From DASSUW01 sp036257565 (GTDB lineage: Bacteria; Actinomycetota; Thermoleophilia; Solirubrobacterales; Solirubrobacteraceae), in NCBI GenBank assembly GCA_036257565.1, contig DATAFH010000145.1, positions 1-12,635 on the forward strand: DNA of 12,635 nucleotides, written 5' to 3'. The first letter of the stretch is position 1; each line of letters starts with the position of its first letter. Positions 1 through 6,744 of this stretch are shown here, piece by piece. A program made the translations under genes and the position numbers. The notes below the pieces were generated by a model. It was not told the DNA's origin. It worked only from the letters and a program-made list of their open reading frames with translations, and ran no database searches.

Positions 1-237
1 CACCTCGTCGTCCTGTCGCGGCTCAAAGCGCCGCTCGGCCCGCACGGTCAGGACGTTCTGCTCGACGGTCAGATCGATCGCCGCGGGCTCGACGCCCGGG
101 AGGTCGAACTGGACGATGAACTGCTCGCCGCGGCGGTAGGCGTCCATCGGGAACGCCCGCGGCGCCCGCGACGCGGTGGACGCGAGCTGCTCGGTCAGCC
201 GGTCGAACTCGCGATAGGGGTCAAAGCGCATGAGCAT
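1..237 (-). CDS. Hsp20/alpha-crystallin small heat shock protein (N-terminal part, cut by window edge)
   Basis: The minus strand encodes 79 residues starting MLMRFDPYREFDRLTEQL and running off the left edge without a stop. The N-terminal 'RFDPYREFDRL' helix, the 'FPMDAYRRGEQFIVQFDLPGV' region and 'IDLTVEQNVLTVRAERR' are the usual opening of the alpha-crystallin domain in bacterial Hsp20 proteins. These are ATP-independent holdases that bind unfolding proteins in the cytoplasm. About half of a typical 140-150 residue protein is present; the C-terminal IxI anchor lies outside. The ATG at 237 is preferred to the ATG at 231 because an AGGGAG ribosome site sits 7 nt before it. No HspR (HAIR) or complete HrcA (CIRCE) operator is visible upstream, so its regulation is open. 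Family call is by residue pattern; confidence is high. Confidence 0.93.
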   Translation of the reverse strand, partial: MLMRFDPYREFDRLTEQLASTASRAPRAFPMDAYRRGEQFIVQFDLPGVEPAAIDLTVEQNVLTVRAERRFEPRQDDEV

Positions 238-276
238 GGGCGAACTCCCTGTGTCGTGTGGCTCCCCTCCGGCCGC

Positions 277-308
277 CTGCCCAGCCGCGAAACGCGCCGA
301 CAGGGCAG
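277..308 (-). promoter_or_regulatory. Hairpin in the 5' leader of the Hsp20 gene
   Basis: CTGCCC at 277-282 pairs exactly with GGGCAG at 303-308. Inside it CGCG at 286-289 pairs with CGCG at 293-296 around an AAA loop, separated from the outer stem by small internal loops. On the minus strand this lies 40-71 nt before the Hsp20 start, so it would be in the mRNA leader if transcription begins further upstream. It does not include the ribosome site, so a classical ROSE-type thermometer is not shown. Function is inference only. Confidence 0.3.
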
Positions 309-516
309 CGGGCGTGAAGAAACACGTCGCTGTGCGTCACATTAGCGCTGAGTGCCTATCCCAGTTCGCACGATTTACGCTTCAGCGACGCGGCCGCTGA
401 TCTGCCCCGCCCGCAGACAAACGGAGACGCGACGCGCCTGCAGCGCCACAAGCCTCGTCGCGACACCGCATCGGTGGCGCTCCGGCGGCATCGAACGCTC
501 ACCGGCCTTCGCCTAG

Positions 517-705
517 GAGCCCACGCTTGAGCGCGCGGTCGCCGCATTGGAGCGGAAGCGCTCGACCAGCTCGCATGAATCGGCGCTGGCACCGCTTCGC
601 GTCCGCGGCCTGGATCGGGTCCGGCTCCATGCCGACATCACGATCCTCGCCAAGCTCGCCTGCACGCCCGCCCGAGCGCGAGCGCGCCGCTCGCGGCGAG
701 GAAGC
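517..705 (+). mobile_element. Transposase C-terminal remnant (DDE type, decayed)
   Basis: The plus-strand frame from 517 (after a TAG at 514-516) reads TLERAVAALERKRS, then at 586-663 LAPLRVRGLDRVRLHADI followed by TILAKLAC. A 'LxPLRVRGLxRVxLHADLTILxxLA' segment is what I recall from the C-terminal end of actinobacterial DDE transposases, which normally finish shortly after with an ARA-x-PLAA tail. Here a similar tail (ASAPLAA) is found only in another frame near 680-700, implying a frameshift. No start codon, N-terminal catalytic domain or inverted repeats are visible, so this is a dead fragment. The exact IS family cannot be named from sequence reading alone. Confidence 0.5.
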
Positions 706-972
706 CCCTCCGCAGAACACTGGCCCCGCAGTCGACCCCGTTTGCCTCAAGGGTGCGTTGCCTCGGCGCGCTGGGCGCGGGTTGGCGTAGTACCGCTCTC
801 GCGCCAGGGACTGTTGGCCGCAGGGCCAGCTTCAACAGACCCTACTCCTCTGAAACGGCGAGCGGGAGCGTGATCAGAGAACGAGCAGGAATCACGACGA
901 TGACGACGGCGATGACGAGAGCGACGATCGTAATTGTGCGGGTGGCAATGGGCGCGACCCTACTCCGTGTCG

Positions 973-1197
973 TCAGCCGTTTTCGCCAGACCCTCCTAGC
1001 GGGACACCGCTCCCGCTGACAGACGGATGGGGGCGTCCCGAGCGGCTCCGCGCAGGCTCCCGCTCCGGACGACCAGCAGGCGCGTCGGGTGAGACGCCTG
1101 TCTCGGCAAAGGAGCTGTCTTGGCGCACCGGTTCGACCAGCCGCTCGCTGCTGAGATGGACGACATGCGATAGCTCGGAGACGGCGGTGCGAACCAT
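973..1197 (-). CDS. Possible small hypothetical protein (74 aa)
   Basis: A minus-strand frame opens with ATG at 1197 as MVRTAVSELSHVVHLSSERL and closes with TGA at 973-975. It begins 38 nt beyond the SUKH stop on the same strand. The first 30 residues look like ordinary helical protein and its codons mostly end in G or C, but the second half is a low-complexity Ser/Pro/Arg/Gly tail. There is no convincing ribosome site and I do not recognise a family. It could be a small protein co-transcribed with the SUKH gene, a displaced end of it, or a chance ORF in GC-rich DNA. Confidence 0.2.
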   Translation of the reverse strand: MVRTAVSELSHVVHLSSERLVEPVRQDSSFAETGVSPDAPAGRPEREPARSRSGRPHPSVSGSGVPLGGSGENG

Positions 1198-1234
1198 CGG
1201 ATCTGAATCGACTCGGCAGGAGTTTTCGTAGGGG

Positions 1235-1618
1235 TTACGACCAATTGACGACGACGGGCTCGATCTCGCCGGTCTCGTGGTCCCACCAGACCACGTCGTC
1301 ACGGTCGGCGGGTAGGAGAAGCAGGTCGCCCGTGCCATTGGCGGCGATGACGACCGAGCCTGCGGGTAGGTCGCCGATCGTGTCATGCGCCTCGCGCGTC
1401 TCGCCGACGATGTGGTTCGCGGTCCGGGATATGCGCCGGCGGTCGGTGGGGGCCCATACCGGGTGCAGGAACCAGATCGAGTTGTCGCCCGGGTAACCGT
1501 CGACCTCGATCTCGCCGCCGTTGTCGCGCATCAGCCGATCGCGCAGGCCGCCGGGCAGCCGGCGGCCGAGCAGCGCCTCGGCCTCCTCGATCCGGTCATC
1601 GCCAACCGGGTATGGCAC
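1235..1618 (-). CDS. SUKH / SMI1-KNR4 family protein
   Basis: A 127-residue protein starting at GTG 1618, the first possible start after an in-frame stop that coincides with the end of the crotonase gene. 'EEAEALLGRRLPGGLRDRLMR' (residues 11-31) and 'DNGGEIEVDG' (32-41) are the classic opening of the SMI1/KNR4 fold, where an acidic peptide tends to be presented by an 'LP..yr..l...NGG' segment. 'ANGTGDLLLLPADRDDVVWW' (93-112) followed by DHETGEIEP is the matching C-terminal strand region. SUKH proteins are cytoplasmic; many act as immunity proteins against polymorphic or contact-dependent toxins, others bind partners in housekeeping roles. No toxin gene lies next to it, so this looks like an orphan. 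It is 57 bp after the crotonase stop on the same strand and could be co-transcribed. Family call strong, role unknown. Confidence 0.85.
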   Translation of the reverse strand: MPYPVGDDRIEEAEALLGRRLPGGLRDRLMRDNGGEIEVDGYPGDNSIWFLHPVWAPTDRRRISRTANHIVGETREAHDTIGDLPAGSVVIAANGTGDLLLLPADRDDVVWWDHETGEIEPVVVNWS

Positions 1619-1675
1619 GGGGCGAAACGATATGCACCGCGAGGACCCATCCCGAACCGTCTGCGGAAGCTCGGG

Positions 1676-2491
1676 TCAGTCGAAGCGCGGCGCGCGCTTC
1701 TCGAGGAAGGCGGCCATGCCCTCGCGCGCGTCGGGCGTCTGGCTGGAGGCCGCCATGAGCTCGACCGCGTAGGCGTACGCCTTGGGTTGGTCGAGGTCGA
1801 CCTGGGCGTAGAACCCCTGTTTGCCGAGGGCCTTCGAGCTCCGGCTGCCGCGCGTGGCGCGACGCAGCAGCTCAAGGCACGCCTCGTCGAGCTCGCCGGC
1901 GGGCACGACCGCGTTGACCAGACCCCCGTCCGCCGCGGTGCGGGCGTCGATCACGTCACCGGTGAACGCCATCTCGAGCGCGCGCTTACGCGGCAGCGCA
2001 CGAGCGACCGCGACGAGCGGGGTGTGGCAGAACCATCCGCCCCTGCCGCCGGGTATCGCGAACCGCGCCTCTTCGGAGGCGACGGCGAGATCGGCGGTGG
2101 CCACGAGCTGGCAGCCGGCGGCGGTGGCGAGGCCGTGCACCCGCGCCAACACGGGCTGCGGAATCGACTGCAGGGTCGTCATGAGCTCGGTGCAGACAGC
2201 GAGCAGCTCGCGTACCGCGGCCAGATCGGCGTCGACCATGTCGCGAAAGTCATGACCGGCGCAGAAGACCGGTCCCTCGGCCGCCAGCAGCACGCCGCGA
2301 GCGTCGCTCGCCCCGACCATGCGCACGGCGTCGAGCAGTTGGCGCATGTGATCGAGCGACAAGGCGTTGCGGCGCTCCGGCACGTCCATCGTCACGCGCG
2401 CGTAGTCGCCCTCATGCTCCACATGCACGAGCGCGCGGCGCGCGGCGCGCGTGCCAGACGGCGCGGCCGGATCGCGGGTGAGCGCCCGCAT
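1676..2491 (-). CDS. Enoyl-CoA hydratase/isomerase (crotonase) family protein, ECHDC3-like
   Basis: A 271-residue crotonase-fold protein, normal length for the family. 'VTMDVPERRNALSLDHMRQL' (33-52) is the N-terminal strand and helix. 'VFCAGHDFRDM' (75-85) supplies the first oxyanion-hole peptide, and 'NGLATAAGCQL'-like HGLATAAGCQLVATADLAVA (119-138) the second. 'FTGDVIDARTAADGGLVNAV' (176-195) is the conserved late segment. Both catalytic glutamates of rat mitochondrial hydratase are absent: Glu144 corresponds to Gln128 and Glu164 to Gly148. The pattern ATAAGCQL...PG...G.F..TP and the C-terminal FLEKRAP match what I recall of ECHDC3, which lacks them too. It probably binds an acyl-CoA, but ordinary syn-hydration is doubtful. 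The ATG at 2491 was chosen because homology begins soon after; the frame stays open to 2641, but those 50 residues are Arg/Ser-rich and unlike the family. The ribosome site is weak. Confidence 0.9.
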   Translation of the reverse strand: MRALTRDPAAPSGTRAARRALVHVEHEGDYARVTMDVPERRNALSLDHMRQLLDAVRMVGASDARGVLLAAEGPVFCAGHDFRDMVDADLAAVRELLAVCTELMTTLQSIPQPVLARVHGLATAAGCQLVATADLAVASEEARFAIPGGRGGWFCHTPLVAVARALPRKRALEMAFTGDVIDARTAADGGLVNAVVPAGELDEACLELLRRATRGSRSSKALGKQGFYAQVDLDQPKAYAYAVELMAASSQTPDAREGMAAFLEKRAPRFD

Positions 2492-2649
2492 GTGCCCAAG
2501 GCTACCCGGCTGCTCGCGTTCACAGCCCAACGAGCTGCGAGGAGCGATTCTGCGCTCGTCGCGGCGGCGCTGCCGCGATGCGCGACAGGGAGCACTCGTC
2601 CCACGAGACGGCGGGCTATCGCGTCTGCCTACCACCGCCACCCAGCTTG

Positions 2650-2894
2650 GCGGGGGGACTCGACGGCGTCAGGGTGCTCGGCGGCGAGGGAGATGATGCG
2701 CTGGCCGCGCCGCTCGGCAAGGCCTTGAGCCTGAACTACGACGGAGCCGGCAACGACCGGCTGGCGGGTGCGGTCTTCGAGGACGAGCTCACGGCGAGGA
2801 TGGCGACGACGAATTGGTCGCCGGTGGGGGCGGCTGGCGCTATGGCGGTCGCGGCAACGATCGCCTGAGGGCGCGGCGGGGAGGACAGCCTTGA
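2650..2894 (+). pseudogene. Remnant of an RTX-type calcium-binding repeat protein, frameshifted
   Basis: In one frame the plus strand reads GGEGDDALA (2680-2703) and then DGAGNDRLAG (about 2740-2769), both matching the GGxGxDxLx nonapeptide that binds calcium in secreted RTX proteins. The next repeats continue only in another frame: EDGDDELVAGGGG from 2796 and GGRGNDRL at 2844-2867, ending at TGA 2892-2894. A frameshift between about 2770 and 2796 is therefore needed to join them. There is no start, signal or type I secretion neighbour. It occupies most of the 530-bp gap between the crotonase and P450 starts; the rest of that gap shows nothing I can name. Chance is possible in a GGC/GAC-rich sequence, but four units at correct motif spacing make decay more likely. 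Confidence 0.45.
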
Positions 2895-3009
2895 GGGTCG
2901 CGCGTGCTGTGCAATGGCGCGGCGACTCGATCCGCCGTGTCCTTGAGTTGCGCTGGGTCGCACGCCGATCGGCCGGAGGTCGAGTCGGTGCGCGGGCTCG
3001 ATGGCGTGT

Positions 3010-3015
3010 GACAAT
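3010..3015 (+). promoter_or_regulatory. Candidate -10 element for a leaderless P450 mRNA
   Basis: GACAAT ends 6 nt before the ATG at 3022, so transcription would start at or next to the start codon. No Shine-Dalgarno sequence precedes either possible start (3001 or 3022), which agrees with a leaderless message, common in actinobacteria. No clear -35 hexamer is present at the matching distance. Inference from spacing only. Confidence 0.25.
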
Positions 3016-3021
3016 CGCTCC

Positions 3022-4338
3022 ATGGCCGCCCCCCGTGGGCTTCCGCCCGGTCCTTGTCGGCCCCTCCCCGTGCAGACGCTGCGATTCGGCCTGGACCCAT
3101 ACGGGCTCTTCGAGTCCGCTCACCGGAGGTTCGGCGATGTCTTCACGCTGCGCGTCATGGCCGAGACCTGGGTCGTCCTGGCGCATCCCGACGCGGTGCG
3201 CGAGCTGTACGGCCACGGACCCGACGAGGTCGACTCGGGAGTCGCGAACATGTCGCTTCGCCCGCTGCTGGGCACGGACAACCTGCTGCTGCTCGACGGC
3301 GACGAGCACCTGCGCCGCCGCAAGGTCGTGCTGCCGCCGTTCCACGGCGAGCGCATGCGCGCCTACGAAGACCTCATCCGCGAGGCGACCCGTCGCGAGA
3401 TCGCGACCTGGCCGTCGGGCGGCCCGGTACCGACCCTGCCGCGAATGCACGTCATCACGCTGAGGGTCGTCCTGCGCGCAGTGTTCGGCCTTGACGAGGG
3501 CCCACGCCTGGAGCGGCTCGGCGCGAGCCTGCGACGGTTGATGGCGTGGACGACCGATCCGCGCCGCGCGCTCGTGTTCGGCTTCCTCGGGCCCGACCGG
3601 CTGATGGTACTCCGCGGCTTTCGGCGCCAGATCGCCGAGGTCGACGGCCAGTTGCTCGAAGAAATCGCGCGCCGCCGCGAAGCGCCGGATCTCGGGCAGC
3701 GCACGGACATCCTGTCGCTGCTCCTGCGGGCGCGACACGAAGACGGCACGGAACTCTCGGACCGAGAGCTGCGCAACGAGCTCATGACCCTCCTCGTCGC
3801 GGGGCACGAGACGACCGCGGCGGCACTGAGCTGGGCGCTCTTGGAGGTGGCGCGTGACCCGCGGGCGCAGGCTCGGATCGCGGACGGCGAACCGGGGCTG
3901 GCCGAGGCGGCGGTCACCGAGACATTGCGACTGCACCCGCCGGTGCCCCTGGGCAGCCTGCGGCGGCTGCGCCACTCGATGACGATCGCCGGTTGGCGGC
4001 TCCCGGCGGGCGCGACCGTGGCCTCGTGCAGCCTGCTCATCCACAGGCGGCCCGACGTCTACCCCCAACCGACCGCCTGGCGCATCGACCGGTTCCTCGG
4101 CAAGCGCCCACCGCCGGGAGCCTGGCTGCCGTTCGGCGGAGGCGTGCGACGCTGCGTAGGCGCCGCCTTCGCACAGTTCGAAGCGAGGACCGTGCTCGAC
4201 GAGATCGTGCACGCGCGCGTACTGCGACCCGCGGGCAGACCGAGCCGCCGCGTCTCGCGGCGCGGCATAGTGATCGTCCCGCCGCGGGCCGGGCGGATCG
4301 TGTCTCGCGAGCGGCCCGACGCCGCGACCAGGCAATGA
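3022..4338 (+). CDS. Cytochrome P450 (CYP135/CYP138-like)
   Basis: A 438-residue soluble bacterial P450, a heme-thiolate monooxygenase that needs external ferredoxin/reductase partners; none is encoded here. It starts with the proline-rich GLPPGP hinge (residues 6-11). The I-helix oxygen-activation motif is AGHETT (260-265). The K-helix ExxR is E300-T-L-R303, followed by LHPP. The PERF-like segment is WRIDRF (353-358), and the heme-binding loop is FGGGVRRCVG (371-380) with the axial ligand Cys378. All invariant residues are present, so it should be active. The 'GWRLPAG' and 'WLPFGGGVRRC' phrasing recalls mycobacterial CYP135/CYP138; the substrate is unknown. An in-frame ATG at 3001 would add seven residues (MACDNRS); 3022 is preferred because homology and the possible leaderless promoter point to it. 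It lies 186 bp before the CMD/AhpD pair on the same strand. Confidence 0.95.
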   Translation: MAAPRGLPPGPCRPLPVQTLRFGLDPYGLFESAHRRFGDVFTLRVMAETWVVLAHPDAVRELYGHGPDEVDSGVANMSLRPLLGTDNLLLLDGDEHLRRRKVVLPPFHGERMRAYEDLIREATRREIATWPSGGPVPTLPRMHVITLRVVLRAVFGLDEGPRLERLGASLRRLMAWTTDPRRALVFGFLGPDRLMVLRGFRRQIAEVDGQLLEEIARRREAPDLGQRTDILSLLLRARHEDGTELSDRELRNELMTLLVAGHETTAAALSWALLEVARDPRAQARIADGEPGLAEAAVTETLRLHPPVPLGSLRRLRHSMTIAGWRLPAGATVASCSLLIHRRPDVYPQPTAWRIDRFLGKRPPPGAWLPFGGGVRRCVGAAFAQFEARTVLDEIVHARVLRPAGRPSRRVSRRGIVIVPPRAGRIVSRERPDAATRQ

Positions 4339-4489
4339 CACCGCGCAGCCTCCGGACTCATGGCCACCGCACTCTGGCGAACACACGGAAGCGATCGAGG
4401 TCCGTTGATCTCGCGGTCGCTGAACGCCAACGCGCCTCCTTAGCCTTCGAGCTCCCAGCCGAGGCGAACGCCGCGGTTTGGCTTCCGCG

Positions 4490-4515
4490 TTGACGCGCCC
4501 CGCTGGTTCCACAAT
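4490..4515 (+). promoter_or_regulatory. Candidate promoter for the CMD/AhpD gene pair
   Basis: TTGACG at 4490-4495 matches a -35 hexamer at five of six bases and CACAAT at 4510-4515 resembles a -10. The spacer is only 14 bp, shorter than normal, which weakens the call. The -10 ends 9 nt before the GTG start at 4525, which has no Shine-Dalgarno sequence, so a leaderless or nearly leaderless transcript is plausible. Confidence 0.3.
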
Positions 4516-4524
4516 GCTGGCCAC

Positions 4525-4854
4525 GTGTTGCGTCGTGGCGTTGCGGCCAATCGTCTGGAAGGGTTGCGCGACTTGGTTGCCCGTCTCGTCGGAGCGATCC
4601 TCGACGGTCAGGCCGCCACGTCGGTGAAGGCCCGCCACGCTGCCTTCGCGGGAGGCGCCGATGATCCCGCCGTCGCGCACTATCTCGACGTCGTTCGCAG
4701 ACACGCGTACCGGATCACCGACGAGGACGTCGAGCGCCTTCGTGACGCCGGGCTCGACGACGACGCGATCTTCGAGCTGACCGTCGCGGCCGCGCTCGGT
4801 GCCGGGGCGGAGCGGCTGCGGGTGGGACTCGCGCTGCTGGGCCGGGAGCCGTAG
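4525..4854 (+). CDS. Small CMD/AhpD-fold helical protein without the CxxC motif
   Basis: A 109-residue all-helical protein starting at GTG 4525; the nearby ATG at 4514 is in another frame. The C-terminal half, ITDEDVERLRDAGLDDDAIF (64-83) followed by ELTVAAALGAGAERLRVGLA (84-103), follows the 'lt.edv..lra.G.sdd.i.E.....a' pattern of carboxymuconolactone decarboxylase/AhpD helices. It has no cysteine at all, so it cannot do peroxidase chemistry alone. Its stop codon (4852-4854) directly abuts the ATG of the AhpD-like gene, so the two are almost certainly co-translated. A structural or regulatory partner for the cysteine-bearing protein is a reasonable inference; the exact role is unknown. Confidence 0.75.
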   Translation: MLRRGVAANRLEGLRDLVARLVGAILDGQAATSVKARHAAFAGGADDPAVAHYLDVVRRHAYRITDEDVERLRDAGLDDDAIFELTVAAALGAGAERLRVGLALLGREP

Positions 4855-5442
4855 ATGCGCCTGTCCAGCTACGAGACGGGTGCCCTCCGCCGCCAGCGCG
4901 CCTTCGTGGGTCTGACCCGCGCGTTAGGAGGCGAGGTCGACGACGTCGGCAAGGTCGCATTGCGACGGCCCGCGTTCTTCGGCAGGCCGTTCCTCGCGTT
5001 TGCGCATTCGCTCCTGCGCGGGCCGTCGGCATGGTCGGTGGGCGAACGCGAACTGTTCGCCGCGGTCGTCTCACGCGCGAACAGCTGCCAGTTCTGTGTC
5101 GCGACCCATGGTGAGATCGCCGCCAAGCAGCTCGGTCGCGACGTCTTGGAGCGCCTGGACGAGGGACGGTTCAGCCCGCCGGCGGCCGCGGCCGCGACCT
5201 TCGTCGAGGCGCTCACGCGCGATCCGCACTCCGTGTCGGCTGGCGACCTCGAACGCGCGAGAGCGGCCGGCGTCGAGGACGACGCGCTGGCCGAAGCCAT
5301 CTACGTGGCGTTCATCTTCAACACGATCAACCGGGTGGCAGACGCCCTGGGCTTCGAGCATCGCTCCGATCGCGACCGGCGCCGGGGCGCCACAGTGCTG
5401 CGGCGCCTCGGCTACTACCTCCCCGGCTTCCTCCTGCGCTGA
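4855..5442 (+). CDS. AhpD/carboxymuconolactone decarboxylase family protein (peroxidase-related)
   Basis: A 195-residue AhpD-like protein. 'SVGERELFAAVVSRANSCQF' (61-80) leads into CVATHGE (81-87), giving Glu66, Cys78, Cys81 and His85. The spacing E-x11-C-x2-C-x3-H is that of mycobacterial AhpD (Glu118, Cys130, Cys133, His137), the proton-relay and redox-active set used for alkylhydroperoxide reduction. The later 'AIYVAFIFNTINRVADALGF' (148-167) is the conserved 'NR.ad.lG' helix of the peroxidase-related branch. The start ATG directly follows the stop of the preceding gene, with GGGAG 7 nt upstream inside that gene. Cytoplasmic, no signal peptide. Its electron donor and true substrate are unknown. 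Association with the P450 upstream is positional only. Confidence 0.88.
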   Translation: MRLSSYETGALRRQRAFVGLTRALGGEVDDVGKVALRRPAFFGRPFLAFAHSLLRGPSAWSVGERELFAAVVSRANSCQFCVATHGEIAAKQLGRDVLERLDEGRFSPPAAAAATFVEALTRDPHSVSAGDLERARAAGVEDDALAEAIYVAFIFNTINRVADALGFEHRSDRDRRRGATVLRRLGYYLPGFLLR

Positions 5443-5718
5443 CCAGCGGCAGCGACAACGCGCCGGCGGGAGACCCCCACCCACAGCTCAAGACCGCGAG
5501 GCACCGCCCAACCGGCCGAGCTGGCCCTCGCCTCACCCCATCCGCGTACGTGCCCACGCGAGATGACCATGAGGTCGCCGTCGCCTCGAAACTCAACGCC
5601 TCGGGCCGGTCTGATGTAGGTTCAGTCCGCGGCGGATGCAGAAGGGGGCGAGTCCCCACTGGAGGTCGGAGATGAGGTCAACGAGTGCCGGCGGCGGTCG
5701 CGGACTACGGACGGCCGG

Positions 5719-6186
5719 GTGCTCGTCCTCGTCGCCGCGTTGCTGGCCCTGCCCGCAGCGGCGCGCGCGCAGACGGCGGTAGTGCCCGCGTTCCCGTGTG
5801 CGGTCATCTTCGGCGGGCAGTGGACGGTCCCCGCGGGATCCGACGTCGTCGTCGCGCAGCGCTGGGAGGCGAAGAACCGGGGCCTGGTTCAGACCTTCCT
5901 GAACGCGCAGACGACGACCCTCGCGGTGAACGGCGCCGCGCCGCTCGACATCAGCGGCGAGTACGTCCCGGTCTCCGCCGCGCCTGGCGGCACGTACATC
6001 ACGAGGGTTGCCCACGACACCGGCATCACGCTGGGGGCGGGCGAGAGGCTGACGTTCAACGTCGTCATCTCGTTCTCCCAGAGAGTTCTCGACGGGTTCA
6101 CGTTGGCCGACGAAACCAGTCATCGGCCGCTGTTCTTCGGGCCGGGCGTCGCCTTCGAGTTCCCGTGCGAGGTCACGGGCGCCTGA
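5719..6186 (+). CDS. Small secreted protein of unknown function; start probably disrupted
   Basis: The frame from GTG 5719 encodes 155 residues. MLVLVAALLALPAAARA is a hydrophobic export signal with an ARA|Q cleavage site after residue 17. The mature part is a beta-rich domain of about 138 residues with only two cysteines, Cys27 and Cys150, near its two ends and well placed for one disulfide. I do not recognise the family. The start is odd: GTG 5719 has no ribosome site and gives a signal peptide without a basic n-region. An ATG at 5672 has a strong GGAGG 6 nt upstream and encodes MRSTSAGGGRGLRTAG, an ideal n-region, but is one base out of frame. Adding one base before 5719 would join them into a complete signal peptide. 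Either a sequencing error, a recent frameshift, or true use of the GTG fits. Codon use in the body argues for a real gene. Confidence 0.65.
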   Translation: MLVLVAALLALPAAARAQTAVVPAFPCAVIFGGQWTVPAGSDVVVAQRWEAKNRGLVQTFLNAQTTTLAVNGAAPLDISGEYVPVSAAPGGTYITRVAHDTGITLGAGERLTFNVVISFSQRVLDGFTLADETSHRPLFFGPGVAFEFPCEVTGA

Positions 6187-6744
6187 CCCCCCGCGTCGAC
6201 GCACCCCCGGCTCGGGTCGGGAGGCTTGCTCACTGCGCGCCAGCCGCGCCCCTCGGCGAAAGCGAGGGCGCCCGCCTTCCCAGGGACAAGCGGGTGTCGT
6301 CGGTCACGTCCTCGAAACGACCCGTGATCGTCCCGTGCGAGCGTCCGAGCAGGCTCGCCGGAGACGACCGCTTCCACGGGAACCAGCAGCGCGCCGGTCG
6401 ATGGCCTCAGCCGTGCGCACCGCTGAGTTGCATGGATACCAGCAGTGACGCTCCCGCTACCGCTCTCCACGAATGCAGGAGCGGGAGGACGCCTCCGTCG
6501 GGCGCCGGCGGGCGCCTCGTCCCCGTCCACAGCAGGCGTCTCGCGGTCGACGTCCGAGACGCTCGCAACCAAGGCGATAGCGAGAGCGGAGGCCATGAGA
6601 GGGTGCGCAGCGCCGGCGGTGCTGCCGGCGGCCCGGCTGGCCGAGGAGTGCCGGGGTAGCACCGCGGCGAGCGGGTGGTCGAGGTCGGATCGGTTGACGC
6701 ATCATCTCGGCGGCGGAAACTGCGGCCGCACCTGACCGAGCGTG

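Larger units (their letters stand above)
238..1234. other. Long stretch without a well-supported gene (Hsp20 leader, transposase remnant, possible small ORF)
   Basis: Between the Hsp20 start and the SUKH gene stop I see no intact gene of recognisable family. It holds the Hsp20 leader hairpin, a degraded transposase C-terminus near 517-705 and a weak minus-strand ORF at 973-1197, each listed separately. An aspartate-rich plus-strand reading near 893-960 (DDDDGDDESDDRNCAGGNGRD, no usable start, no ribosome site) may be a decayed repeat protein or chance from a GAC/GAT-rich tract. Confidence 0.6.

Noticed and set aside
332..359. Half of a CIRCE-like (HrcA) operator, GAGTGCCTA, upstream of Hsp20
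   Set aside because: The matching left half (TTAGCACTC) is absent at the required 9-bp spacing; only one imperfect half is present.
1385..2728. 447-residue plus-strand open frame over the SUKH and crotonase genes
   Set aside because: It is the antisense shadow of two recognisable minus-strand genes, with an Arg/His/Gly-rich composition.
2629..4704. 691-residue minus-strand open frame across the P450 gene
   Set aside because: It is the antisense shadow of the P450; the plus strand carries all P450 motifs, and the antisense protein is Arg/His/Gln-rich with no family pattern.
5610..5665. tRNA-like GGTTCAGTCC followed by a GGGG/CCCC stem
   Set aside because: The flanking bases do not form a T-arm or acceptor stem, and no anticodon arm can be drawn.
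6120..6662. Minus-strand ORF with a signal-peptide-like stretch (HPLMASALAIALVASVS)
   Set aside because: It overlaps the secreted-protein gene antisense, lacks a ribosome site, and its body is low-complexity Arg/Pro/Gly as expected of a GC-rich shadow frame.
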